From Neoarius graeffei (taxonomy: Eukaryota > Chordata > Actinopteri > Siluriformes > Ariidae): DNA of 64,000 nt. The DNA lies in NCBI RefSeq assembly GCF_027579695.1, contig NC_083572.1, positions 13,538,915-13,602,914 of the forward strand, given 5' to 3'. A program made the translations under genes and the position numbers. Positions 11,401-21,139 of the stretch are shown here, in pieces; position 1 is the first letter of the stretch, and every line of letters begins with the position of its first letter. A model generated the notes under the pieces. That model was not told where the DNA came from. It saw nothing but the letters and a program-made list of their open reading frames with translations, and did no database searches.

Positions 11401-13334
11401 GGGTATATTAATGACAAGGAAAAGTAGGGATTTGTATGTTTCTAGGAGTATATGATCAAAGAAAGCCAAAAGTAAGTTATACAGTTTCTTTCTTTCCCAA
11501 AACATAGTCAAACAGCCAAAACTTTGTACCGAACCTATAAGGGTAAAGTAGCTCAGAAGTAAGAGAAGTTAATAGCTACGGTACCAGCGAAGCCTTGTGC
11601 AAACTGAATGAACAGAATTACAATAAACTGTGCTCCAAATTATGTACTAATACATGCTAAGACTTGCCCATTTGTGTATACATCAAAGAATGCCATACAG
11701 TATCAGATACAAGTGTGAGATTGCGTCATTTCATTGGCATGAACTTTTCATCCCTTTCTTTTTAACTGCATTAAGCCTTGGTGCACCAGTGCAAAACTAA
11801 ATCAAACTGAACAACTCAGCTGATATTGTGCACAGGAAAATTTATGTCCATTTAATTTCCCTTGACAAATGAGAACTTTATTTCCAGCTACAATGAAACA
11901 TCTCAGAAGGCTACGTTTTTAATGGCAATTCTAGTTATCTTTTTAAGAACGTCAAGTTGAATTATGGTCGTCTTTGCATTCAGTTCAAAACCACTAAAAG
12001 GAAGGAGTATCTGCAGAACGAGAGTGGGTAGAAAGAATAGGAGGAGAAAGATCAAGTCCAGCCCACTCATTCACCAAGATTTGCTCGTCTGTCTTGACTC
12101 TGATCAGAATGGGTTTCTTTCCCCGCATGCTGCACAATACCATCCACATCCAGCCTTCTGTACTGTGGTGAGTAAAATTTCCCATGTTCTCTTTTCTTCA
12201 TGATCAATACCAGTTTAAAAATTAAAAGGGGAATAAGTTTTGCTTTGTATCTACAGCAATAAAACCTGTTGCTCTTGTTGCAGATTCAGGTGAATTGATG
12301 AATGTCAGATTACTGCTGAATAGTCAGTACTGAATTTGGTTGTTTTTTGGTATTCATTAATACATTATGTTACTTGAATGGCACTGTAATGAAGAACAAA
12401 AGAAGGATCTTCCACTTCTTAACTTTCATTCAAATTTCCAGAGCTGTAAATTGCAAAAAAATCAATGCATTTTCTATTTATTTGTATTTATTTCTACATC
12501 CACACAGTCCAGGACAAAAAGGTTCCATTTATATTTGAAATCAAAAGTTACGCATGAATCAAGTCACTAAAAAGAATGAAAATTATACTACCATACACTG
12601 TTGCAGTATGCCTTGGCATCTACAAGAAACCCATTTAAGGTGTCTTACATGACATGAGATGTGATCCAAATTGTCCTTGAACCAAAATGATTTCCATTTG
12701 ATTCATGCAAAGCTTTCGTAGGGTGTCTCGATACACACATAGTATGACTTTGTAGTCTGGTTAGAAAGCTCTTTTGGACTTTGCTTGCACTTTGAAGCTT
12801 TCTAAAATGTCTAACCAAGGCTGATATATCACAAAGGATTAACATGCGATGCATTATGCAGCCCCGCTTTCCATCGTTGGCGTCCCAGGTAGTGAACTTC
12901 AGCAAGTGTAACCTGAGATCTTAAAATGTTACCATGTGTCTGACCGAGGCACTGGAATGCTGAAAAAAATCCTGGAGCAATTTCATGTTGTAAGATCAGC
13001 CAAAGGAATACACTTTTTAAAACAGAAAACTATTGTGCATATGCATATTATAATATATTAAATTTATTTAAGCATACATTCTGAAGCTATCCTTCATTAG
13101 GTGCATTTCTAAATAGCTTAGAAAGAGTTCATTTGAATACTAATCCCCTTTTTACAGTACTACCCTCAGCAATATCTTAATGTAATAGTCTAATGTGTAC
13201 ATTTCTCAAGAAACATATTAATGCATTGACTAACTTAATTTTAGCCTGATTTCTGTACACACCATCTTCCTTGTTTTCTACTTTCTGTATGAATCCACAA
13301 TAATTCTGTTTTTTTCTTTGTTTTGGCACCACAG
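11401..13334 (+). other. s1pr5 upstream region; possible 5' exon near 11960-12171
   Basis: No repeat family is recognised, in contrast with the flanks, which fits single-copy gene-proximal DNA. A consensus-like donor (CTGTG then GTGAGTAAA, boundary about 12170/12171) could pair with the acceptor at 13334/13335 to give a non-coding first exon. This is inference from splice motifs only. Confidence 0.35.
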
Positions 13335-13612
13335 GGCTTTGGAAAGTTAAGCAGAGTCTGGAAATCAGAGTTGTTCTCTTCTGCCTTCTAGTGGATGCTA
13401 CGTAAGGTCACTGGAAAACAAGGAATAAATGATACCAAGTTGGCTAATGGGCACATCGAGGAAACAAAAATCAAATAAAAATAGCTCTTTGACCTTGAGC
13501 TACTTCTACACAATGTACTCCCAGCCAAAGGACTTTTGGGAAAGTAACCCAGCACTGAAAGCCCAGTGAAGAAGATTTAGCCTTTCAATCCAAAAAGGCA
13601 AAAAAAAAAAAA
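13335..13612 (+). other. s1pr5 5' UTR portion of coding exon (predicted)
   Basis: A polypyrimidine tract followed by GGCACCACAG forms a good 3' splice site ending at 13334. S1P receptor genes commonly have the whole CDS in one exon behind a 5' UTR intron. The start codon follows a 13-A run, giving AAAAATGA. Confidence 0.5.
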
Positions 13613-14743
13613 ATGAATTTCAGTGACTTGTATTCCGATTACCATAACAGTTGTATCATTAAGCTCCACTATGAGTACATAGGGAAACTAAACCTTGACA
13701 AATACAAAGATACTATCAAACCGGAAGCAATTGCATTCATCCTGGTTTGCGTGCTTATTGTTGTGGAAAACGCGATTGTGCTGGTGGCCATCTGGAAGAA
13801 CAAGAAGTTCCACATGCCCATGTATTACTTACTAGGCAACCTGACTCTGTCGGATCTGCTGGCTGGATTCACATACATGGTCAATATCCTCTCGTCAGGA
13901 CCCAGAACTCTTAAATTGACCCCTCTGCTTTGGTTTCTGAGGGAGGGCGGAGTCTTCATCACACTCGCCGCGTCAGTCATCAGTTTGTTGGCCATCGCCA
14001 TTGAGCGGCACATCACCATGGTGAAGATGAAGCCCTATCATGGCACTAAGCGCATCCGTATGTTTGCCTTGATTGGTGCCAGCTGGGCACTGGCTGCCTT
14101 GCTCGGTGTGCTGCCCATTATAGGCTGGAACTGCATACATAAACTACATCTGTGCTCCACCGTGCTTCCACTCTATGCCAAGAGCTACGTCCTGTTCTGC
14201 GTCACTGTCTTCAGTGCCATCCTGCTAGCCATTGTCGTGCTATACGGGCGCATCTTTCACACCGTCAAGAGAAATACAAAGAGGTTGGGCAGCATAAGGC
14301 GCAAGGGCATGGCACGCCGGTCACAGAAGTACATGGCCCTGCTAAAGACTGTTACCATTGTCCTGGGGGTCTTCATTGCCTGTTGGCTGCCACTCTTCCT
14401 GCTCTTACTGCTGGACTTTATATGCGAAACTGGTACTTGCCTCATCTTGTTCAAGGCGGACTACTTTCTGGGGTTAGCGATGATCAACTCGCTGATCAAC
14501 CCTATTATATACACGCTGACGAGTAAGGACATGCGCAAGGCCATTATTAAGCTGCTCTGTCGTCACTGTTTGATCACTGAAGATGGTCAGGTAAAGAAGA
14601 TCGGAGTACCCTTCCTGGAGTGCAGCTTAAGCAAACCTGAGCCAACTGTTCACCATGGCCTTGATACCACCATCTCCTCTGGGAATGGCACATCTTCCCC
14701 AATTCGAGTCATCGCCCCAAAGATCAAAGCTGTCAGACTATGA
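13613..14743 (+). CDS. s1pr5: Sphingosine-1-phosphate receptor 5 (class A GPCR)
   Basis: Plasma-membrane receptor for sphingosine-1-phosphate, signalling through heterotrimeric G proteins. The 376-residue frame is complete and intronless. Seven membrane helices are visible, the first at about residues 39-61 and the last at about 282-302. Family signatures: N-glycosylation sequon at Asn2, the head-group pair Arg110-Glu111 in WFLREGG, ERH at 131-133 in place of DRY, CSTVLPLYAK in the second outer loop, CWLP at 257-260, NPIIY at 296-300, and tail cysteines at 316 and 319 likely palmitoylated. S1PR5 is favoured over S1PR1/2/3 by LTLSDLLAG, NILSSGPRTLKL, LREGGVF, DYFLGLAMINSLINPIIYTLT and the tail GLDTTISSG, all closest to human S1PR5 as I recall it. 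Fish may carry duplicate s1pr5 genes; which one this is cannot be told here. No other gene lies close by. Confidence 0.93.
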   Translation: MNFSDLYSDYHNSCIIKLHYEYIGKLNLDKYKDTIKPEAIAFILVCVLIVVENAIVLVAIWKNKKFHMPMYYLLGNLTLSDLLAGFTYMVNILSSGPRTLKLTPLLWFLREGGVFITLAASVISLLAIAIERHITMVKMKPYHGTKRIRMFALIGASWALAALLGVLPIIGWNCIHKLHLCSTVLPLYAKSYVLFCVTVFSAILLAIVVLYGRIFHTVKRNTKRLGSIRRKGMARRSQKYMALLKTVTIVLGVFIACWLPLFLLLLLDFICETGTCLILFKADYFLGLAMINSLINPIIYTLTSKDMRKAIIKLLCRHCLITEDGQVKKIGVPFLECSLSKPEPTVHHGLDTTISSGNGTSSPIRVIAPKIKAVRL

Positions 14744-15960
14744 ATACTGATTGAGTCACTGGGTGCTGGAACATGGTGCCAGAATGTGGTGCCAACACAC
14801 CAGAGATTGCCTGAAGCTACTAGCACCCTTTGAGAAATAAATAAACACTTGATCTCAGGACAAGTAGTCACAGGCAAAAAAACGGGAGCTCTGATAACTT
14901 TCCTGCTTATATCTGAACAGATGTCAAAAGGCAAACAGCGTGAGAAACTGCATCGTCAGCATCCATCAAAAAAAAAAAAAGTCGTAGCTTGCCCGAGTTC
15001 ATACAAATACAGGTATATTCCCTATGGGACTAAAATATGAACTTGACACCAGACCTATGGAATCTTGGATCAAAAGAGGTGCTTAAATTGTGAATCAGGT
15101 ATGCCTAGATGTTAGTATTACATCACAAGAAAAGCCTACAGTTAATAACATCTAAAGATGGCACCTAATGGAGGTCTAAGTTACTGTCAAGTACACCCCA
15201 GAATTTGACTGCTATACAAATGTTGTGGCTTTAAATCTGTATTGCTGTTTTGAAAATTCTGATAACTTGAGTCAGAGAGGAGGATAAGGCAGTAGGTGGT
15301 GTGTGAATTTCAACTTAAGTCCTACGACACAGCCAAATGCCGGAACTTCAGTGGAAAATTGAGGCAGAAAAAAAAGAAAGAAGACGATGGTAATTTCTGA
15401 ATGTAGATTGAGTCCTCCCTTTTTTTCTCTTTTTTTTTGCAAGCACTTGGAAATAACCTTGCATAACTATATTCCTTTTGACATTTAAGTTATTGCATTC
15501 TTTTGCAAGGTCCAGAATTTCAGTACTTAGATCTTTCAGTCTTGTAGAAGCTGCAGTCAACTAACTAGACTTTGCTATAAGATCATGCTGGAGAATGAAA
15601 ATCCAGGCTTTTTCTTTTCTCAAACAAAACCATAAATGCCTACACGAACTAGCATTCAGATCAACATTGCATTCAAAATCATGGACTATTTCATGTTTAA
15701 AGTACATTTGCCACATCTTTATTTTTAAGTCATGTACATATAAATATTCTACTTACCGATGATTATCGAAATGACCACTTTGTGTGTAGAATGTATTTCA
15801 CAATTTAGACAAGATGCAAGTCACTGTGTACAGTTTTCTTATGACAATGCATTTGATGTACTTATGACTGTACAGAATGGGTTTTTTTTCATAAAATGAT
15901 CTTAAATTATGTGCCTTTTTGCATAATGCTTACAATAATAAATATCCTGTGACCAGAACT
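14744..15960 (+). other. s1pr5 3' UTR with poly(A) signals (predicted)
   Basis: An early AATAAA overlaps AATAAATAAACA near 14836. A second, downstream AATAATAAATATCC near 15935 is followed by a TTTCTTTT stretch, a plausible final cleavage region. The interval is free of recognised repeats, fitting a long 3' UTR. Confidence 0.45.
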
Positions 15961-16462
15961 GATGATTTCTTTTAGTTCCCCCATACTTGAGCACTGTAAC
16001 TAGTCCAGGAAAGAAAAAGAAAAAAAAAAGTTTAAATTTGATATACAGAAAACTTCAGCAAGTGTGTTTTTGCTGCGTGTTTAAATGCGACAGCAGTGAA
16101 AACTATAACCGTTATAAGGAGGATGTCGGAGGAAGTGTAGCCACCCTGTCTGCACATCTGGTATAGGCATTGCCCTACATATCTTAGCCCACCAGAGGCT
16201 GTAAAGAAGACTGTAAAAGTGTGTCAGTCATAAATAACACAGCTCACTGCTGTAAACTGTGACCCTGAAAGGATACAAATGTTATTAGGATTAGTTATGA
16301 AAACGTCTCCATTTAACATAACAGGTCTAAATTTATAAGGGCAGAAAACCATTTTGCCTTTTGATTCTTATAACAATCTTTTATTGGATTTTTCAAGTTT
16401 ATGATACGTCATACAATACATAAAACCTACATAGAGGATTTTAAATGACAAGATGGAAGATC
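15961..16462. other. Intergenic, nothing recognised
   Basis: AT-rich, with short poly-A runs; no coding or repeat family is recognised. Confidence 0.4.
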
Positions 16463-17904
16463 CAGTTATTGTCAGAAGTTTACATACAGTGACATGAATG
16501 TTATCTTGGATATGAATGTCATGGCAATATTTGGGCTTTCAGTAATTTCTTTGAACTGTTCTTTTTCTGTGGCAGAATGTACAGCATACATCTTTAATTA
16601 AAAAAAACTAGAATTTGGTGCACAAGTTTTAATTTTCTTTGGGCTTTCTGAAATCAACACAGGGTCAAAATTATACATACAGCACACCTAATATTTGGGT
16701 AAAATGTCTCTTCGCAAGATTCACCTTGACCAAACATTTTTGTTTACCATGAACAAACTTCTGGCAGAATTCTGGTTGGATATTTCACGACTCTTCATGG
16801 TAGAATTGGTAGAGTTCAATTAAGTTTGCTTATTTTTTCTTGGCATGGACTCGACTTATAAGCACAGTCCATATATTTTCAATAGGGTTGAAGTCAGGAC
16901 TTGCTTTAAGCTTAATGTTAGTCTGCTTTATCCTCGACAACCAGCTCTGATGCATGTTTGGGTTCATTGTCCTGTTGTAATTCCCAAGTTGCGGTCAAGT
17001 TTCTGATGGTTTATGCTGAAGAATTCTGAGGTAGTCCTCCTTCTTCATTATTCCATCCACTTTGTGCAATGAACCACTTCCACTGGCAGCAAAAAGCCCC
17101 AGAGCATGATGATCCTACCACCACCACCAGAGGGTAGTGTCCCTCTGTACATGGTGGTCATTGTGGCCAAACAACTCCGTCTTTGTCTCATCTGACCATA
17201 CAGCTATCCTCCAGAAGGCTTTTTCTTTGTCCGTGTGGTAAGCTTCAAACTTTAGTGAAGCTTGAAGGTATCAATTTTGGAGCAGGGAGTTATTTCTTGG
17301 ATAGCAGCCTCTTAGTCCATGGTGATCTGAACTGTAGACAGTGAATCATCAGATTCCGGTTCATGGCAGGGCTGTGCCATGATGGTTCCCAGGTTGTTCC
17401 TGACCATCCAAACCAATTTCCTTTCAGCTGAGGGTGACCGTTTGGGTTTTCTTGAAGCAAAGTGGCTTGGCAAAGTGACTACACCTCACAATAACTTGGA
17501 TACAATTGTTTGAACTGATCTTGGAATTTGTAGTTGTTTAGAGATGGCTCCAAGAGACATTCCAGAGTCATGTATATTTGCAATCCTTTTTCTCAGATCT
17601 GCAGTGAGCTCCTTGGACTTTCCCATTTTACGGTGTGTTGGTCAAGCCAATGAGTGCTGTAAACAAATCCTTTTTATGAAGGCACAGAGACCATGTATGT
17701 ATAATTTTGACCCCGTGTTGATTTCAGAAAACCCAAAGAAAATTAACTTGTGCACCAAATTAAAAAAAAAAACTTTAAATTAAAGATGTGTGCTGTACAA
17801 TTATTCTGCCACAGGAAAAAAAAAACAGTTCAAAGAAAATCACTGAACGCTCAAATATTGCCATGACATTGATGTCACTGTATGTAAACTTCTGACCACA
17901 ACTG
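16463..17904 (-). mobile_element. Old Tc1-like transposon (Sleeping Beauty/Tdr-like type)
   Basis: The left end CAGTTATTGTCAGAAG and the right end ending CTTCTGACCACAACTG are inverted, with TA (17905-17906) on the right; the left TA has mutated to TC. The minus strand carries a heavily decayed transposase whose N-terminus is still readable around 17540-17630 (GKSKELTADLRKRIANIHDS). Many frame losses make this the oldest-looking Tc1 in the window. Confidence 0.85.
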
Positions 17905-18104
17905 TAACTGTACTTGCTCACAAAACTCAGATGGTGATGTTAGGTGTTAAAGTTCTATCGAAATAAAGACCTTTTTTGTGACTTAGGACGGCAAAAATGA
18001 TGACGTTCTAGTTTCTTTTGTAAGAAAGAAAAATACAAAGTCATAGTCAAATACAAAGTATCCTATTATGCTAAATTAAATACATTTGATTGTATAAGGT
18101 TCCA

Positions 18105-18197
18105 TCAGACTATTTCTTATTACTCTATCCACAGTCACTGGATATGAGCAATCGTGCGCTCTGATTGGCTACTGTACTACAAGGATATCAGCTCATA
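18105..18197 (+). repeat. KIAA1958/Crypton-like repeat, 5' part (copy a)
   Basis: The CTATCCACAGTCACTGGATATGAG-like core is shared with 26290-26320, 56450 (reverse) and 61490 (reverse). It continues across the composite element into 19203-19305, where an ATG with GGTGGAGGG begins the same exon type as at 29727. Confidence 0.55.
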
Positions 18198-18288
18198 TAG
18201 AGATCTTGCAGTCACGTGACCGGAAAGTACACAACCGGCATCTTGTCGGTCAAAAACACAGCTGAATACTGCTGCACTCGTGTACAGA

Positions 18289-18599
18289 ATGGATCAATTT
18301 CAACCGACGGACTACACGGCTCATTTTTCTAATGAACAGATAACTAGATATATGTCTAAAATAAACGATCTACAGATTTATGACCCTTATGGCTTACCGG
18401 ACGGAGTTTTCACGACCGGATATTGAACTGCCAGCGGAATACCCGGATGTGTATAATTACCTCATTAACTTTCCCTCGCTGTTCAGTGGTGAAGCACTGC
18501 GTGCTTATAAATCTCTGGACAGTTATCTTTACAGAAATTCAGGATTTGTCAGCGACTCAGATGTGGCATCTTGTAAACAAGAAAATCCTCATTGGATGG
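18289..18599 (+). pseudogene. YqaJ-associated-type transposon ORF, exon 1 (copy 1, broken)
   Basis: This is the counterpart of the intact frame at 62147-62476. The N-terminus (MDQFQPTDYTAHFSNEQITR) and the C-terminal stretch (PDVYNYLINFPSLFSGEAL, then KSLDSYLYRNSGFVS) are readable but in different frames. The break lies near 18415-18435, where copy 2 has extra sequence. It ends at the same GG|GTAAGT donor as copy 2. Confidence 0.6.
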
Positions 18600-18679
18600 G
18601 TAAGTCACTTAAGTATTGAGTATAGCACTGACCAGCCGATTATAGAATAGAATAAGGTAATTCCAAATCGTCCGTCTTG

Positions 18680-19010
18680 TTTACATGGATCTGGCGTTGG
18701 AGAGGTAGAGGCTTGGCAGTGGAGATTTGAGTGGCTGTTTTCTGAGCTTAGTCAACAGGCCGGCTCTGCCTGTAGCCTCGCTTTTGCTTCTGCTCCCGGC
18801 GCTGCCTCCTTCGCTTTGCTTCCGATAACAATCCACGGAGACCCCGCTGGTCTCGCTATCTCGTCCAGAATGTTGTGCATGCGATGGAAATCGCTACAAA
18901 CCATCATTTTCTGCTGGAAACCAATGTCCAGTAAGTCCATACGGTTGTAGTGGATATTGAAGTCCGGTACAGATGAACAACACGCAAAAATACACACAAA
19001 AAACAAAAAA
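18680..19010 (-). pseudogene. LINE ORF2 N-terminal fragment captured in copy 1
   Basis: The minus strand reads FNIHYNRMDLLDIGFQQK, then HNILDEIARPAGSPWIVIGS and a basic stretch; around 18690-18660 it resembles the start of LINE endonuclease domains (SLYLSNARSM). The same piece occurs in copy 2 in the same place. Confidence 0.5.
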
Positions 19011-19202
19011 CGTGCACAGGTAGCGAGAGCTTGTAGCCGCAGCCGTTGTAGTACAATTGTATATAGTAGGGTTTTCCAGAAGAAAAGGTAGAAGTAAAAG
19101 CAGAAGTAGAACCAGAAGTAGAAGGCGGAATATGGCGTTTGACCGACAAGATGGCGTCTGTCACAATCTGGATCAGCTGTGACGTCACATGCAAGTGCTC
19201 CA

Positions 19203-19309
19203 TACCATGAGTAGATGAAAACAAAATGGTGGAGGGGTGTTGCTGAACTAACTAAGGATGAAATTAAGACTGTACTCGAAAACAAAACCTCAAATTATCA
19301 AGTATTTAA
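19203..19309 (+). repeat. KIAA1958/Crypton-like exon start (copy a, continued)
   Basis: After the right TA of the composite element the sequence CCATGAGTAGATGAAAAC leads to an ATG at about 19225. One frame then reads AELTKDEIKTVLENKTSN, resembling N-termini of KIAA1958-like/Crypton-derived fish proteins. A frame shift separates the ATG from this stretch. It is cut at 19306-19309 (TTAA) by the next element. Confidence 0.4.
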
Positions 19310-19563
19310 AGGTGCCCTTCCACCAAAAACATTTAATACTGGCTCTTTTTGAAATACCATTGTTCACTCCAAGTTGCATATGCATGCTGCATGTGAAAAT
19401 GTAATTCTACTCCCATTCCCTGTATTAGCTTATGAAAGAAAATAGTCGGAAAAACGAGCGGATCAGAAAAAGCCATACGAAGTTACGTCACTTCAAAAAT
19501 TAGTATTCATGGCCTTGCCCACCTTGGCTTGCGACCGCCCACGGGAAGAAAGTGTGAGGAGAG

Positions 19564-20030
19564 AGACGTAATTCACCGAGAGGCGCGGCACAGTGCTCCG
19601 CATCAGTTTCGTTTCTAACGGAGGCTCCAGCCTGACTTTGCACACTCGTAACTTGGGCAGGGGAGGTCCCAGCCTTCCCAGACTTGGCAGCCAGCGACCT
19701 CTGCCCCCTCCCGAAGGAACCAGCGCTGCCAGGGTGGGCTAGCTCCGCGCCATGGGACGCAATTCGCCCAGAGGCGCAGCGCGGTGCTCCGCATCAGTTT
19801 CGTTTCAACAGCGGCTCCAGCCTGACTTTGCATGCTCGTAACTCGGGCAGGGGAGGTCCCAGCCTCCCCAGACTTGGCAGCCAGCGGCCTCTGCCCTCTC
19901 CCAAATGAAAGAGTGCTCGCTGGGTGGGCTAGCTCCGCGCCTCCGGACGTAATTCACCTAACCCTAGGTCCCAGCCTCCCCAGCCAGCGACCCCTGCCCT
20001 CTCCCAAATGAACCAGCACTGCCAGGACCC
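19564..20030. repeat. GC-rich tandem repeat, unit about 191 bp
   Basis: Unit 1 starts near 19564 (GACGTAATTCACCGAGAGG), unit 2 near 19755, and a shortened unit 3 near 19945. Shared words include CTCCGCATCAGTTTCGTTT and CAGCCAGCG. The 20140-20175 part is an (AAAT)n run. Confidence 0.75.
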
Positions 20031-20139
20031 ATCAGCTCCCAGCCAGGGGAGGTTATTCCCCCCACACACCCCGAGGCGAGCTCCGCTCCATGCCTCGTGC
20101 CTTGATGAGAGCCGCTGCCACAGGGAGTATTCAATTAAC

Positions 20140-20170
<31 letters not shown>

Positions 20171-20194
20171 ACGAATGAATGACTCCCACCCAGT

Positions 20195-20401
20195 CACGCG
20201 CGCACACATACACAAGCATTCTGGTTGGGGAGAGAGCTCCCTTCCTCTGCTCTCCCTCTCCTCTTATAGGGCATGGTCACTGGGGAAGACAGACACACAC
20301 ACACGTTAATTCCCGTCAGGTGCAGTAATTTTGCCACTTACCTTCCATGACTCCGCCCTCCATTCACAGACCAACGCACTGCCATGCCCCCGCTGCCACA
20401 T
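20195..20401 (-). mobile_element. LTR fragment related to the neighbouring gypsy LTR
   Basis: Reverse-oriented sequence similar to the LTRs of the element at 20754-26018 (shared TGTGGCAG start and the GGGAGCTCTCTCCCCAACC stretch). It is a fossil fragment with no internal region next to it. Confidence 0.6.
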
Positions 20402-20760
20402 CTATATTGTTATTGGTCAGAACATCAAATGTCGAGACCATAATAGCCAATCGATACAGTTTTTACAAAGACACCCACATCCGCTTGTTCTGACCCACTG
20501 GAGGTAGCGTCACAGTGCTGTTAGCCAATCAGAGGTAAGACGCTTACATGTCATGAATATTAATGAGTAAGAGCTGAAATCCTGTCGTTCTCCTGCCACC
20601 CACTCCTCCACCAAACTAGAACAGCCTGAAACAGGAGAACCACAGCATTTTTTTTTTCACCAAAACTGGCTCGCAGGGCATTCATTCATACTAGAGACCA
20701 CCACACAATGAAAAAACGATGAAAGGGAACTTTAAAATAAAGTGAAATAGCTATGTGGCA

Positions 20761-21139
20761 GGCGGCACGGTGGTGTAGTGGTTAGCGCTGTCGCCTCACA
20801 GCAAGAAGGTCCTGGGTTCGAGCCCCGTGGCCGGCGAGGGCCTTTCTGTGTGGAGTTTGCATGTTCTCCCCGTGTCCGCATGGGTTTCCTCCGGGTGCTC
20901 CGGTTTCCCCCACAGTCCAAAGACATGCAGGTTAGGTTAACTGGTGACTCTAAATTGACCGTAGGTGTGAATGTGAGTGTGAATGGTTGTCTGTGTCTAT
21001 GTGTCGGCCCTGTGATGACCTGGCGACTTGTCCAGGGTGTACCCCGCCTTTCGCCCGTAGTCATCTGGGATAGGCTCCAGCTTGCCTGCGACCCTGTAGA
21101 AGGATAAAGCAGCTAGAGATAATGAGATGAGATGAGATG
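20761..21139 (+). mobile_element. V-SINE inserted at the start of the gypsy 5' LTR
   Basis: The 12-bp duplication AGCTATGTGGCA at 20749-20760 and 21140-21151 contains both the gypsy target duplication and the first 7 bases of its LTR. The SINE therefore entered 7 bp inside the 5' LTR after the gypsy had inserted. Confidence 0.9.

Larger units (their letters stand above)
18198..19202 (+). mobile_element. Composite TIR element, copy 1 (ISL2EU-like)
   Basis: The termini TAGAGATCTTGCA (left) and TGCAAGTGCTCCA (right) are flanked by TA. The unoccupied sequence AGCTCATACC... exists as a paralogous site near 61450 (reverse), supporting the boundaries and a 2-bp duplication. A subterminal GCCATCTTGTCG-like word is inverted at both ends. 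It carries a plus-strand ORF exon and a minus-strand LINE-like fragment, as does copy 2 at 62056-63147. Confidence 0.65.
19310..20731. mobile_element. TTAA-flanked non-autonomous element (piggyBac/Kolobok-like)
   Basis: The left end AGGTGCCCTTCCACC and the right end, whose reverse complement is AGTTCCCTTTCATC, are flanked by TTAA at 19306-19309 and 20732-20735. Internally it contains 191-bp GC-rich tandem units and a reverse-oriented LTR-related stretch. No transposase is seen. Confidence 0.5.

Noticed and set aside
13825-14526. Alternative frames within the receptor gene (minus 13825-14019, plus 14152-14526)
   Set aside because: Shadows of the s1pr5 CDS, which has all GPCR signatures.
20778-21107. 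Recurring about 109-residue open frames on both strands (also at 3790, 9426, 24651, 46074, 46475, 59466)
   Set aside because: They coincide exactly with V-SINE copies; openness on both strands reflects SINE composition, not protein coding.
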